64,000 bases of DNA from Actinomadura opuntiae. Its GTDB lineage: Bacteria; Actinomycetota; Actinomycetes; Streptosporangiales; Streptosporangiaceae. The notes below the pieces were generated by a model. The model had not been told where the DNA came from. It saw only the letters and a list, made by a program, of their open reading frames with translations, and ran no database searches. This document shows, one piece after another, positions 15,918 to 25,785 of the stretch. Within the stretch, counting starts at the first letter, position 1. Every line of letters begins with the position of its first letter. The stretch lies in NCBI RefSeq assembly GCF_030283205.1, contig NZ_JASNWF010000001.1:186001-250000 (forward strand). The letters run 5' to 3'. A program made the position numbers and the translations under genes.

Positions 15918-16028
15918 CCGGACACGCAAAACCCCCCGGCAAGGGGCACGACGCCCCGTCCGCGCCCCCACGGCACCGCCGCAGAAACTCATCGGCGCCT
16001 GCCGGCACGGCCGTCTACGGTTGGCCGG

Positions 16029-17318
16029 ATGAGGATGGGGATCGATGAGGCCGGTGAATGGCTGCGCGAGCAGCTGCCGCGGCTGGCGGAGCAACACGCA
16101 GTGCCCGGGGTGGCGGTCGCCATCGACGCAGGCGGGCAGGTGGTCGAGGCCGCGGCCGGGGTACTGAGCACCGCGACGGGCGTCGAAGCGACGACCGACT
16201 CGGTGTTCCAGATCGGATCGATCACCAAGGCGCTGACGGCCACGCTGGTGATGGGACTCGTCCACGAGGGGCTGGTGGAACTCGACGCACCGGCGAGCAC
16301 GTACCTCCCCGGGTTCCGCAAGGCGACCGTCCGGCAACTGCTGTGCCACACGGCCGGATTCGAAGGGGACGTCTTCACCGACACCGGCAAGGGCGACGAC
16401 TGCCTGGAAAGGTACGTGGACCTGCTGGCCGACGTACCCCAGATCTTCGAACCAGGGGCAATGTTCTCCTACAACAACGCCGGCTACAGCGTGCTCGGAC
16501 GGATCGTCGAGGTCATAAGGGGCGAACCGTTCGACCGATGCATGCGCGACCACCTCTTCACGCCCCTGGGCATGACGCACGCCGCCAACGACCCGTACGA
16601 GGCGATCCTGCACCGCGCCGCGGTGGGGCACCTCGGCGGACGGCCCGCCCCCGTCTGGGCGATGGCACGCTCGAACGCACCCGCCGGGTCGATGCTCGCC
16701 ATGACCCCGCGCGACCTGCTGGCCTTCGCCCGGACGCATCTCACCGACGACAGACTGACCGCCATGCGCGAACCGCAGGTCGCCCTGCCCGACATCGGCT
16801 GGGGAACGGCCTGGGGCCTGGGCTGGGAACTGTACGACCTGCCGGGCGGCCCGGTGTTCGGCCACGACGGCAACACCATCGGGCAGTCGGCCGCCCTGCG
16901 CGTCGACCCCCGCCGCGACGTGTCCGTGGCGATCTTCACCAACGGCGGCGACCGCAAGCCGCTGATGAAGGAGATCCTCGGCCGCGCCGTCGAAACGCCC
17001 GCCGAGCCCGTCCCCGAGCCCGCGGCGCGCCCGGACGCCGGGCGCTGCACGGGCGTCTACCTGTCCAGCACGAGCCGGACCACCGTGAGCGAGGACGCAC
17101 AGGGACGACTCTGGCTCGAGTACGTCCCGCTCGGCTTCGCGGTGCAAGCCGGCGACCAGCCGTACCGGACCGAACTGCTCGGCTGGCGCGGGGACTCCCT
17201 GCTGCCCGCGGAGCCCGGCCGCGGCCCCGTCGCGTTCCTCGGAGACGACGGCGAAGGCCGCGCCCGCTACCTGCACACAGGCCGGGCCGACGCCCGCGTG
17301 CCCGGACGGAACTCATAG
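16029..17318 (+). CDS. Beta-lactamase/penicillin-binding-like serine hydrolase
   Basis: A 429-residue class C-like serine hydrolase. Ser64-Ile-Thr-Lys67 is the SxxK nucleophile motif, Tyr148-Asn-Asn150 the YxN motif, and His279-Asp-Gly281 the HxG third element. A C-terminal extension of about 110 residues (from GRCTGVYLS) is a beta-rich lipocalin-like domain often fused to such esterases or D-aminopeptidases. No signal peptide, so it is predicted to be cytoplasmic; an esterase or peptidase role is likelier than antibiotic hydrolysis. TACGGT seven bases before the ATG suggests a leaderless mRNA. Confidence 0.88.
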   Translation: MRMGIDEAGEWLREQLPRLAEQHAVPGVAVAIDAGGQVVEAAAGVLSTATGVEATTDSVFQIGSITKALTATLVMGLVHEGLVELDAPASTYLPGFRKATVRQLLCHTAGFEGDVFTDTGKGDDCLERYVDLLADVPQIFEPGAMFSYNNAGYSVLGRIVEVIRGEPFDRCMRDHLFTPLGMTHAANDPYEAILHRAAVGHLGGRPAPVWAMARSNAPAGSMLAMTPRDLLAFARTHLTDDRLTAMREPQVALPDIGWGTAWGLGWELYDLPGGPVFGHDGNTIGQSAALRVDPRRDVSVAIFTNGGDRKPLMKEILGRAVETPAEPVPEPAARPDAGRCTGVYLSSTSRTTVSEDAQGRLWLEYVPLGFAVQAGDQPYRTELLGWRGDSLLPAEPGRGPVAFLGDDGEGRARYLHTGRADARVPGRNS

Positions 17319-17389
17319 TGTCACCCCGTGTACGGCCACGCCTCACGGGTAGCGCCGGGAACACCCGACACCACCCGGAGGCAACGCCG

Positions 17390-18103
17390 ATGAAACTGCG
17401 CTCACCGCACCTGGCCGCCCTGCGCGCCCTCGCCGACCTCACGATCCGGCCCCGCGACGTCCGCCGCACCCTCGGCGTCGAGACCGCCACCCGCCGCTGG
17501 CTCATCGGCGGCGTCCTGCCCCTCTGGCTCGGCGCCGGCCTCGCCGACTGGCACCGCCACAAGAGGACCCGCATCGAGATCACCGCCGGCACCCGCGAGT
17601 CCATGATCCACTCGCTGATGATGACCGAGGCCGGCGTCCCCCTCGCCCTCGGACTGTTCTGCGAGGTCAACCCGGGCGTCCTCGCCACCTGCGGCGGTGC
17701 GCTCGCCGTCCACGGCGCCACCGCCTACTGGGACGTCAGCTACGCCGAGGAACGCCGCCGCGTCACCCCGCTCGAACAGCACATCCACAGCCTCCTGGAA
17801 GTCGTCCCCCTCATGGCAACCGGCTTCCTGACCGTCCTGTACTGGGACCAGGCGCGCGGCCTCGCCGGCCGGGACGGCCGCCCCGACTTCCGCATACGGC
17901 TCAAGCGCCGCAACCCGCTCTCCCCCAGGACCCGGATCGCGCTGCTGACGGCGATGGGCGTCTTCGGCGCCCTCCCCTATGCCGAGGAAATGCTCCGCTG
18001 CCTGCTCGCCCGCCCCACCCTGAAGGCGCAGCCGACCGCCGACCCGGCTCCCACGGCGACACTGTCCATCCCGGCAGACCCGCAGCACGTTACCGCCGAA
18101 TGA
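17390..18103 (+). CDS. Conserved membrane protein of unknown function
   Basis: A 237-residue protein with about four hydrophobic helices. The core RWLIGGVLPLWLGAGLADWHRHKRTRIE, HSLMMTEAGVPLALGLF, HGATAYWDVSYAEERRRVTPLEQHIHSLLE is a well-conserved bacterial family sometimes mislabelled diguanylate cyclase; no GGDEF domain is present. Repeated His/Asp/Glu residues near helix ends (DWHRH, EQHIH) could bind metal or contact lipid. The ATG at 17390 has GGAGG eight bases upstream. Function not known. Confidence 0.75.
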   Translation: MKLRSPHLAALRALADLTIRPRDVRRTLGVETATRRWLIGGVLPLWLGAGLADWHRHKRTRIEITAGTRESMIHSLMMTEAGVPLALGLFCEVNPGVLATCGGALAVHGATAYWDVSYAEERRRVTPLEQHIHSLLEVVPLMATGFLTVLYWDQARGLAGRDGRPDFRIRLKRRNPLSPRTRIALLTAMGVFGALPYAEEMLRCLLARPTLKAQPTADPAPTATLSIPADPQHVTAE

Positions 18104-18235
18104 TCCGGACTAGCCTGTCGTTGTTAGTAGGTTTATAGTTTGATGATTATGCAAATCACCCGGCGCCTTTACATAGTAAATTAAGGGTTGAACTATCGGA
18201 GGCGCCAGCGGTCGCCGGTCTCGGTGCGTGGTCTC
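18104..18235. other. AT-rich intergenic island between convergent genes
   Basis: The stretch from about 18117 to 18190 is strikingly A+T-rich for this genome, for example around TTTATAGTTTGATGATTATG. It lies between the converging ends of the membrane-protein gene and menD. It ends with one copy of the recurring CCTTTAC-N3-GTAA motif. No open frame or clean terminator hairpin is visible. Confidence 0.7.
18166..18181 (+). repeat. Recurring 16-bp motif, copy 1
   Basis: CCTTTACATAGTAAAT contains the perfect inverted repeat TTTAC-ATA-GTAAA. It is the first of four related sites (others at 24171, 32096 and 38355). Placed between converging gene ends. Confidence 0.55.
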
Positions 18236-19903
18236 TCAGGCGAACAGTTCGCGGACGGCGGCGTGGGCCGCCTTGCGCATCTTCGCGTGCAGCACCGCGT
18301 TCGCGTCGCGGTCAGTGCGGGCCTCGACGATCCGCAGCCCCTCCCCCGCGATCACCTTGGGCAGGTCAGCCGCCGTCTCCAGCGGCCGGTACGGGACGCC
18401 GTGCGCCGCCGCGACCGCTTCAAGGTCCACCTGGTGCGGCGTGCCGAAGACCCGCTCGAACGGGCCGCGCAGCGCCGCCTGCGGCAGCAGCGAGAAGATC
18501 CCGCCGCCCTGGTTGTTCACCACGATGATCGCCAGGTCCGGACGGCGGTCGTGCGGCCCCACGATCAGCCCGTTCTGGTCGTGCAGGAACGCAAGGTCGC
18601 CGAGCAGCGCGTACGAGCGGCCGCTGTGCGCCAGCGCCGCGCCCATCGCCGTGGAGATCAGCCCGTCGATGCCGCTGGCGCCGCGGTTGGCCATGATGCG
18701 GATGCCGCGCCGCGGCCGCATCACCTGGTCCAGGTCGCGGATCGGCATGCTCGCCGCGGTGAACAGCAGCGACCCGCCCGGCATCGCCGCGACCAGGTCG
18801 CGCGCCAGCCGCGGCTCGCTGACCTCCGGCACGGCGTCCAGCACCGCGTCGACCGCCGCCGCGGCGGCCAGGTCCGCCGACCGCCACGACTTCAGCCACG
18901 CGTCGTCGCCCGACACCACCGGGATCTCGATCTCCGGCGCCACCTGCGTCGCCGACCGCACCGGGTCGGGCCAGTGCGCCAGGTCCGGGGCCAGCACGAT
19001 GTGCTCCTCGGCGCGCCGCAGCAGCGACAGCAGCGGCCGCGACAGCCCCGGCTTGCCGAGCGTCACCACCACCTCGGGACGGTGCCGCTCCACGAACTCC
19101 GGGATCCCCAGCAGGAAATGGTGCGAGGTCAGCGCGTGGTCGCCGTAACGGGCGTTGCCGTTCGGCTCCGACAGCACCGGCCAGCCGGCCATCGACGCCG
19201 CCGCCACGTACCGCTTGACGTTCGCCGCGCCGTCGCCGACCACCAGCACGCCGCGCCGCGTCGGCGGGACGTGCAGCACCGACCCGGGCGTCGCCGCCCG
19301 CACCTTCGTCCACGCCCCGGTCGCGTCGCCGTCCAGCGGCTCGCACCACGACTCGTCCCCGTCGGGGATCAGCGGCTCGCGGAACGCCGCGTTCAGATGC
19401 ACCGGGCCCGGCACCGGCGCCTGCGCCAGCCCCCACGCCCGGCTCACCAGCGACCGCCAGTACGCCACCATCCCCGGACGGTTCTCCGGCACGCCGACCT
19501 CGGTGCTCCACCGCGCCGCCGTCCCGTACAGCTTCACCTGGTCGATCGTCTGGTTCGCGCCGGTGTCGCGCAGCTCCGGCGGACGGTCCGCCGTGATCAC
19601 GATCAGCGGGACGCCCGACTCGTGCGCCTCCACCACCGCCGGATGGAAGTTCGCCGACGCCGTCCCCGACGTGCACACCAGCGCCACCGGACGGCCCGAC
19701 CGCTTCGCCATCCCGAGACCCAGGAACGACGCCGACCGCTCGTCGATCCGCACGTGCAGCCGGACCCGGCCGGCCTCCTCCGCGGCGTGCAGCGCCAGCG
19801 CAAGCGGAGCCGACCGCGACCCGGGCGCCAGCACCGCGTCGGTCATCCCGCAGCGCAGCAGCTCGTCGACCAAGACCGTCGCCAGCGCGGTCGCCGGGTT
19901 CAC
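18236..19903 (-). CDS. menD: SEPHCHC synthase
   Basis: A 555-residue thiamine-diphosphate enzyme, 2-succinyl-5-enolpyruvyl-6-hydroxy-3-cyclohexene-1-carboxylate synthase, joining isochorismate and 2-oxoglutarate. The N-terminal PYR domain has VLAPGSRSAPLALAL and HVRIDERSASFLGLGMAK with the ThDP-activating Glu; TSGTASANFHPAVVEA is diagnostic of MenD. The C-terminal PP domain carries the metal-binding LLGDLAFLHDQNGL. The GTG at 19903 overlaps the menC stop in GTGA, so translation is coupled. It is the last gene of menB-menC-menD. Full length for the family. Confidence 0.95.
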   Translation of the reverse strand: MNPATALATVLVDELLRCGMTDAVLAPGSRSAPLALALHAAEEAGRVRLHVRIDERSASFLGLGMAKRSGRPVALVCTSGTASANFHPAVVEAHESGVPLIVITADRPPELRDTGANQTIDQVKLYGTAARWSTEVGVPENRPGMVAYWRSLVSRAWGLAQAPVPGPVHLNAAFREPLIPDGDESWCEPLDGDATGAWTKVRAATPGSVLHVPPTRRGVLVVGDGAANVKRYVAAASMAGWPVLSEPNGNARYGDHALTSHHFLLGIPEFVERHRPEVVVTLGKPGLSRPLLSLLRRAEEHIVLAPDLAHWPDPVRSATQVAPEIEIPVVSGDDAWLKSWRSADLAAAAAVDAVLDAVPEVSEPRLARDLVAAMPGGSLLFTAASMPIRDLDQVMRPRRGIRIMANRGASGIDGLISTAMGAALAHSGRSYALLGDLAFLHDQNGLIVGPHDRRPDLAIIVVNNQGGGIFSLLPQAALRGPFERVFGTPHQVDLEAVAAAHGVPYRPLETAADLPKVIAGEGLRIVEARTDRDANAVLHAKMRKAAHAAVRELFA

Positions 19904-20856
19904 CCGTCCACCTCGACCATCGCCGGGCCCGCAAGGAACGCCTGGGCGTCCACGACCCGGCTCCGCCAGCCCTCGTCCAGGTCCGGCGCCGCGAACCGGG
20001 CCAGCGCCTCCTCGTCCACCACGGGCCTGCGCACCTCGATCTCACCGCCGGACTCGCGCAGCGGATCGCGCACGACATCGCCGTCCATCAGCGACAGCGT
20101 GCCGAGCCCGCACGCGTACGGCAGGTCCGGCAGCGCGGCGGCCAGCGCCACCCCCGCCGCCAGCCCCACCGACGTCTCCACCGCGCTGGACACCACCACC
20201 GGCAGCCCGCACGCCTCGGCGACCTCCAGGGCCGCCCGCACCCCGCCCAGCGGCTGCACCTTCAGCACCGCCACGTCCGCGGCCCCCGCCGCCCGCACCT
20301 TCAACGGGTCCTCCGCGCGGCGGATCGACTCGTCCGCGGCGATCGGCACGTCCACCATCCGCCGCACCCGCGCCAGCTCCTCCAGCGTCGCGCACGGCTG
20401 CTCGGCGTACTCCAGCTCCCACCGGTCCAGCGACCGGATCATCCGGGCCGCGTGGTCGACGTCCCAGCCGCCGTTGACGTCGATGCGGACCCGACCGTCC
20501 GGGCCGATCGCGTCGCGGACGGCCTCGACCCGCGCGAAGTCGTCGGCGTCGTCCTGGCCGCGCTCGGCGACCTTCACCTTCGCGGTCCGGCACCCGGAGG
20601 CCTTGGTCATCTCGAACGCCCGGTCCGGGCCGACCGCGGGGATCGTCACGTTCACCGGGATCCGGTCGCGGACGGGAGCGGGCCAGCCCTCGTACGCGGC
20701 CTCCCGCGCCGCCGCCAGCCACCGGGCGCACTCGGCCGGCCCGTACTCGGCGAACGGCGAGAACTCCCCCCAGCCGGCGGGGCCCCGGAACAGCACGCCC
20801 TCCCGCCGCGTCACACCGCGGAACCGCGTCCGCATCGGGATGGCGAAGACCCGCAC
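19900..20856 (-). CDS. menC: o-Succinylbenzoate synthase
   Basis: A 318-residue enolase-superfamily enzyme that dehydrates SHCHC to o-succinylbenzoate. Catalytic Lys95 lies in KVKV; metal ligands are Asp126 (IDVNGGW), Glu152 (YAEQP) and Asp175 (IAADES); the second base is Lys199 (VLKVQP). The N-terminal capping domain is short, as in actinobacterial MenC. The GTG at 20856 is the chosen start, with GGGGT upstream; the reading of the first few residues is uncertain. It lies 63 bases after menB and overlaps menD by four bases. Confidence 0.94.
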   Translation of the reverse strand: MRVFAIPMRTRFRGVTRREGVLFRGPAGWGEFSPFAEYGPAECARWLAAAREAAYEGWPAPVRDRIPVNVTIPAVGPDRAFEMTKASGCRTAKVKVAERGQDDADDFARVEAVRDAIGPDGRVRIDVNGGWDVDHAARMIRSLDRWELEYAEQPCATLEELARVRRMVDVPIAADESIRRAEDPLKVRAAGAADVAVLKVQPLGGVRAALEVAEACGLPVVVSSAVETSVGLAAGVALAAALPDLPYACGLGTLSLMDGDVVRDPLRESGGEIEVRRPVVDEEALARFAAPDLDEGWRSRVVDAQAFLAGPAMVEVDG

Positions 20857-20919
20857 CCGCTGACCCCCTGACCTGCCTGCCGAATCACGCTATTCCGGAC
20901 CACATGGTGCGCCGGACAT

Positions 20920-21819
<900 letters not shown>

Positions 21820-21881
21820 GTGATCCTCTCCCGTCGTGGCCCGCCTGGAGCGGCGCCGTGCCCATTCAACCGTCCCGCCGT

Positions 21882-21911
21882 TTGAACGCGTTCAGCGGGG
21901 TCGCCTACCCT
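21882..21911 (+). promoter_or_regulatory. menE promoter with TTGAAC-GC-GTTCAG palindrome
   Basis: The 14-base near-palindrome 21882-21895 contains TTGAAC as a -35 box; TACCCT (21906-21911) follows at 18 bases, nine bases before the menE ATG. The inner 12 bases TGAACGCGTTCA are perfectly symmetric. The same site lies about 63-76 bases upstream of the divergent menB start, so one operator could govern both directions. It resembles the menF site at 10726-10739. Confidence 0.65.
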
Positions 21912-21920
21912 GATGAGATC

Positions 21921-23075
21921 ATGGATCGCCGCCTGCACGCCGTCGTGCTCCCGCCCGGCCCCCGCCTGCTGCGGGCGCTCGCCGCCGCCCTCGACGGCGG
22001 CCCCGCCGTCTGCCCCCTGCCCCCCGGCCTGCCCGCGCCCGCGCTGGAGGCGATGCTGGACGCGCTGGCGCCCGACGCCGTCGAGACCGAGGACGGCCTC
22101 ACCCCGCACCGCACCGTCGGCGAGCGCGCCCCGCTCGCCGACGGCACCGCCGTGCTGATCGCCACGTCCGGCTCCACCGGCGCCCCCAAGTTCGTCGAGC
22201 TGTCGGCCGCCGCGCTGCGCCACTCCGCCGCCGGCACCCTCGCCCGCATCGAGGCCGCGCCCGGCGACCGGTGGCTGTGCTGCGTGCCGACCAGCCACAT
22301 CTCCGGTGTCCAGGTCCTCGTCCGCTCCCTGCTCGCCGGCACCGACCCGATCATCACGCCCCGCTTCGACACCGGCGCCGTCGCCGCCGCCGGGCGCGTG
22401 CACATCTCCCTGGTCCCCACCCAGCTGCGCCGCCTGCTGGGCGCCGGCACCGACCTGTCCCGGCTCGGCGCGATCGTCCTCGGCGGCGCCGCCGCCGCGC
22501 CCGGCCTGCTCACTGAGGCCCGCGAACGCGGCGGCCGCGTCTTCACCACCTACGGCATGAGCGAGACCTGCGGCGGCTGCGTCTACGACGGCACCCCCCT
22601 GGACGGCATGCGTGCCGAGGTCGGCGCCGACGACCGGATCCGCCTCGCCGGGGCGTCGCTGTTCACCGGCTACCGGCTGCGCCCCGAGCAGACCGCCGCC
22701 GTCCGCGACGGCGAATGGTTCGTCACCCAGGACCTCGGCGCCCTGGAGGACGGCCGGCTCCGCGTCCGCGGCCGGATCGACGACGTGATCAACACCGGCG
22801 GGGAGAAGGTCGTCGCCGGCGAGGTCGCCACCGCGCTGTCGCGGCACCCCAAGGTTCGCGACGTCGTCGTGGTCGGCCGCCCCGACCCCGAGTGGGGCGA
22901 GCGGGTCACCGCCGTCGTGGTGCCCGCCGCCGAGCCCCCCGCCCTGCCCGAGCTGCGCGCCTTCGTCCGCGAGACGATGCCCGCGGCCGCGGCGCCCCGC
23001 GAGCTGGAACTCGTCAGGGCGATCCCGCTGCTGGCCTCCGGCAAGCCCGACCGCGCCCGGCTGCGCAAGGGCTGA
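21921..23075 (+). CDS. menE: o-Succinylbenzoate-CoA ligase
   Basis: A 384-residue acyl-adenylate-forming ligase that activates o-succinylbenzoate with CoA. The ATP P-loop is IATSGSTGAPKFVELS, the A5 motif TTYGMSETCGG, the A8 hinge RGRIDDVINTGGEKVVAGEV and the A10 Lys is in LLASGKPDRARL. It is shorter than typical AMP ligases because the N-terminal domain is trimmed, as in actinobacterial MenE. The ATG at 21921 is nine bases downstream of the -10 box. It is divergent from menB-menC-menD and 57 bases from the cation efflux gene. Confidence 0.93.
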   Translation: MDRRLHAVVLPPGPRLLRALAAALDGGPAVCPLPPGLPAPALEAMLDALAPDAVETEDGLTPHRTVGERAPLADGTAVLIATSGSTGAPKFVELSAAALRHSAAGTLARIEAAPGDRWLCCVPTSHISGVQVLVRSLLAGTDPIITPRFDTGAVAAAGRVHISLVPTQLRRLLGAGTDLSRLGAIVLGGAAAAPGLLTEARERGGRVFTTYGMSETCGGCVYDGTPLDGMRAEVGADDRIRLAGASLFTGYRLRPEQTAAVRDGEWFVTQDLGALEDGRLRVRGRIDDVINTGGEKVVAGEVATALSRHPKVRDVVVVGRPDPEWGERVTAVVVPAAEPPALPELRAFVRETMPAAAAPRELELVRAIPLLASGKPDRARLRKG

Positions 23076-23132
23076 CCGCGCCGCGGCGACCGCCGCGCAT
23101 GGCACCGCGACGATCGGGGGAGGACGACCGGC

Positions 23133-24143
23133 ATGGGCGAGGAGCGCGAGGAGCCGGAGAACGAGAGCCGCGTGACCGTCCTGCTGGCGCTCCTGGCCAA
23201 CCTGGGCATCGCCGTCGCGAAGATCGTCGCCGCGCTGGTCACCGGGTCGGCGTCGATGGCGGCCGAGGCCGCGCACTCGGTCGCCGACACCTTCAACGAG
23301 ATCCTGCTGATGGTGGGGCTGCGCCGCAGCGGCCGCCCCGCAGACCGCCGGCACCCCTTCGGCTACGGCAAGGAGCGCTACATCTGGACGCTGCTCGTCG
23401 CCGTCGCGATCTTCGGCATGGGCGCGCTGTTCTCCTACTACCAGGGCTTCCAGACGCTCTTGCGGGCCCGGTCGGGCGAGGAGACCGACCCGCTGATCGG
23501 GTACATCGTGCTGGCGGTCGCGTTCGTCCTCGAGGGGACCTCCTGGCAGCAGGCCCTGCGGCAGACCCGCGCCGCGGCCCGCGAGGAGTCGCTGCCGTTC
23601 TTCGCCTACATCCGCCGCACCGACGAGCCCACCTCGATCAGCGTCCTGCTGGAGGACTCCGCCGCGCTGATCGGCCTGCTCCTGGCCTTCGGCGGCCTCG
23701 GCCTGCACCAGCTCACCGGCTCGCCGGTCTGGGACGGCATCGGATCGGCACTCATCGGCGTGCTGCTCACCGTCGTCGCGCTGGTCCTCGGCCGCATCAA
23801 CCTCAACCTGCTGATCGGCAACCAGGCCGACCCGCGGATCGTCGACGACGTGCGCGCCCGGCTGTACGCCGCGCCCGAGGTGGAATGGGTCGTCGACATC
23901 ATCACCATGACGGTCGGCGCCGACCGCGTCCTGGTCTGCGCGCGGCTGGACTTCCGCGACGCGCTCACCGCCGGCGACGTCGAACGCGCCTGCGTCCGCA
24001 TGTCGCGCGAGCTGCGCGAGGCGCACGAGGAGATCGACGAGGTCTTCCTCGAACCGGTCCCCCGCGACGACCCTGAGCTGCGGGAACGGGTCGTTGCCCG
24101 GTACGGCCGGACGCTGCGGCCGAAGGAGCCGGACGCAGAGTGA
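23133..24143 (+). CDS. Cation diffusion facilitator family transporter
   Basis: A 336-residue cation efflux protein. Six transmembrane helices are visible; helix II carries SMAAEAAHSVADTFNE with the His-x3-Asp metal site, and helix V LEDSAALIGLLLAF with a Glu-Asp pair. The segment RRHPFGYGKERYIWTL is the CDF signature. A C-terminal cytoplasmic ferredoxin-like domain (about 250-325) follows. It probably exports zinc, iron or manganese by proton antiport. GGAGGA lies nine bases before the ATG. It could be cotranscribed with menE but no functional link is evident. Confidence 0.92.
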   Translation: MGEEREEPENESRVTVLLALLANLGIAVAKIVAALVTGSASMAAEAAHSVADTFNEILLMVGLRRSGRPADRRHPFGYGKERYIWTLLVAVAIFGMGALFSYYQGFQTLLRARSGEETDPLIGYIVLAVAFVLEGTSWQQALRQTRAAAREESLPFFAYIRRTDEPTSISVLLEDSAALIGLLLAFGGLGLHQLTGSPVWDGIGSALIGVLLTVVALVLGRINLNLLIGNQADPRIVDDVRARLYAAPEVEWVVDIITMTVGADRVLVCARLDFRDALTAGDVERACVRMSRELREAHEEIDEVFLEPVPRDDPELRERVVARYGRTLRPKEPDAE

Positions 24144-24170
24144 TCTTGATCATATCGATCCCACCCGCGG

Positions 24171-24186
24171 CCTTTACGTAGTAAGG
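24171..24186 (+). repeat. Recurring 16-bp motif, copy 2
   Basis: CCTTTACGTAGTAAGG, in the 250-base region between the cation efflux gene and the sigma factor gene, about 210 bases upstream of the latter's start. Related to copies at 18166, 32096 and 38355. Confidence 0.55.
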
Positions 24187-24291
24187 TAGGGCTGGAGGCT
24201 CGGGACACGGTGTGAAACGCCGCCGACCGGGCACCACGAACCCCTGGATCGCTCCCCTCGCGATCCCCGCCGGGACGCCGATCCGCGGCGC

Positions 24292-24324
24292 CGGGAACAA
24301 GAACCCGGCCGTGCGACGTTCCCG
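24292..24324 (+). promoter_or_regulatory. Sigma-R-like promoter / inverted repeat upstream of sigma gene
   Basis: GGAAC (24294-24298) and GTT (24318-24320) are spaced by 19 bases, close to the GGAAT-N18/19-GTT pattern of oxidative-stress sigma-R/SigH promoters. The same bases form perfect 7-base inverted arms CGGGAAC and GTTCCCG. The start codon of the sigma gene is 75 bases downstream. In Streptomyces, hrdB has a sigma-R-dependent promoter, which makes this position suggestive. Confidence 0.5.
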
Positions 24325-24394
24325 TATATGCGTGCGCCGACAGCGAACGACGACCCGCGCCGCATCCACACACCGAAGGGAGAGGGGTGCCCCC

Positions 24395-25765
24395 ATGCCG
24401 CGAAGCGCTATCGAGACCCCGCTCACGGAGTCGGCGAGCCCCGCGCTCGACGACCTCCTGAAGCGCGGCCGCGCCCAAGGGCGCCTCTCGCTCGACGAGG
24501 TCAGGGGAGCCTTCGAGAGCGCCGGTCTCAGCCCCGCGCAGGGCCGCTCCATCCTGCGCGAGCTGTCCGAGGCCGGCATCAGCCTGGCCGGCGAGCCCGA
24601 CACCGTCCGCAGGATGGCCGCGGCCGCCGACCACGACGGCGGCGAGACCGCCCAGGCCACCCCCGGCACGGCCAAGAAGCGCACCGCCGGCCGTACCGGC
24701 GCCAAGACCGGCGGGCGCACCCGCAAGGCCGCCGCCCGGAACGGCGGTCGGGACGAGGGCCGGGCCGGCGCGGGCGACGCCGACGTCCCCGAGGAGGGCT
24801 TCGAGGTCACCGAGGTCGAGGCCGCCGACTCCCCCGCCGACCTGGACGACCAGTCGACCACCATGGGCGACTCGGTGCACACCTACCTCAAGGCGATCGG
24901 CCGCCGCCAGCTGCTCACCGCCGAGCAGGAGGTCGACCTGGCCAAGCGCATCGAGGCCGGGCTGTACGCCGAGCACAAGCTGGAGACCGAGGAGCTGTCC
25001 CCGCGGATGCGCGCCGACCTGGAGTGGGTCGCCGCCGACGGGCGCCGCGCCAAGGCCCACATGCTCGAGGCCAACCTGCGGCTGGTGGTGTCGGTCGCCA
25101 AGAAGTACTCCGACCGCGGCCTGTCGCTGCTGGACGTCGTCCAGGAGGGCAACCTCGGGCTGATCCGCGCCGTGGAGAAGTTCGACTACTCCAAGGGCTA
25201 TAAGTTCTCCACCTACGCGATGTGGTGGATCCGGCAGGCGATCCAGCGCGGCTTCGCCGACTCGGCCCGCACCATCCGGCTGCCCGTGCACGTGCTGGAG
25301 ATGCTGAGCAAGCTCAGCCGCGTCGAGCGCGACATGCACCAGCGGCTCGGCCGCGAGCCCACCCCCGAGGAGCTGGCGGTCGAGCTGGACAAGAGCCCCG
25401 AGCAGGTCCGCGAGCTGCTGCGCACCAGCCGCCAGCCGATCAGCCTGGACTCCACCATCGGCGAGGACGGCGAGACCCGCATCGGCGACCTCATCGAGGA
25501 CACCGACAGCCCCGAGGCCTCCGAGCTGGTCGACCGCCAGCTGATGGCCGACCAGCTGCGCCGCACCCTCGACATCCTGTCGCCCCGCGAAGCCAAGATC
25601 ATGGCGATGCGGTTCGGGCTGTACGACGGGACGCCCCGCACCCTCGACGAGATCGGCAAGGCCCTCGGCCTGACCCGCGAGCGGATCCGGCAGCTGGAGA
25701 AGGAGTCGCTGTCGAAGCTGCGGCACCCCAGCAACGCCCGCCCGCTGCTCGACTTCGCCGTCTGA
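24395..25765 (+). CDS. RpoD-type (group 1/2) RNA polymerase sigma factor
   Basis: A 456-residue sigma-70 protein. An N-terminal region 1.1-like module (about 15-65) precedes a Lys/Arg/Ala-rich linker (90-120) and an acidic stretch. Region 1.2 starts at DSVHTYLKAIGRRQLLTAEQE; region 2 has VVSVAKKYSDRGLSLLDVVQEGNLGL and FSTYAMWWIRQAI; region 4.2 has TLDEIGKALGLTRERIRQLEKESLSKLRHP. The end is NARPLLDFAV, not the RSQVLRDYLD usual for the single housekeeping HrdB/SigA, so this may be a second, HrdB-like factor rather than the principal one. GGGAGAGGGG precedes the ATG. A strong terminator follows. Confidence 0.9.
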   Translation: MPRSAIETPLTESASPALDDLLKRGRAQGRLSLDEVRGAFESAGLSPAQGRSILRELSEAGISLAGEPDTVRRMAAAADHDGGETAQATPGTAKKRTAGRTGAKTGGRTRKAAARNGGRDEGRAGAGDADVPEEGFEVTEVEAADSPADLDDQSTTMGDSVHTYLKAIGRRQLLTAEQEVDLAKRIEAGLYAEHKLETEELSPRMRADLEWVAADGRRAKAHMLEANLRLVVSVAKKYSDRGLSLLDVVQEGNLGLIRAVEKFDYSKGYKFSTYAMWWIRQAIQRGFADSARTIRLPVHVLEMLSKLSRVERDMHQRLGREPTPEELAVELDKSPEQVRELLRTSRQPISLDSTIGEDGETRIGDLIEDTDSPEASELVDRQLMADQLRRTLDILSPREAKIMAMRFGLYDGTPRTLDEIGKALGLTRERIRQLEKESLSKLRHPSNARPLLDFAV

Positions 25766-25785
25766 CCCGCGCCCACCGCGGCACC

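Noticed and set aside
16029..17318. Beta-lactamase-like hydrolase as an antibiotic resistance gene
   Set aside because: It has SxxK, YxN and HxG motifs but no signal peptide and a lipocalin-like C-terminal domain. This suggests an esterase or peptidase rather than a secreted beta-lactamase.
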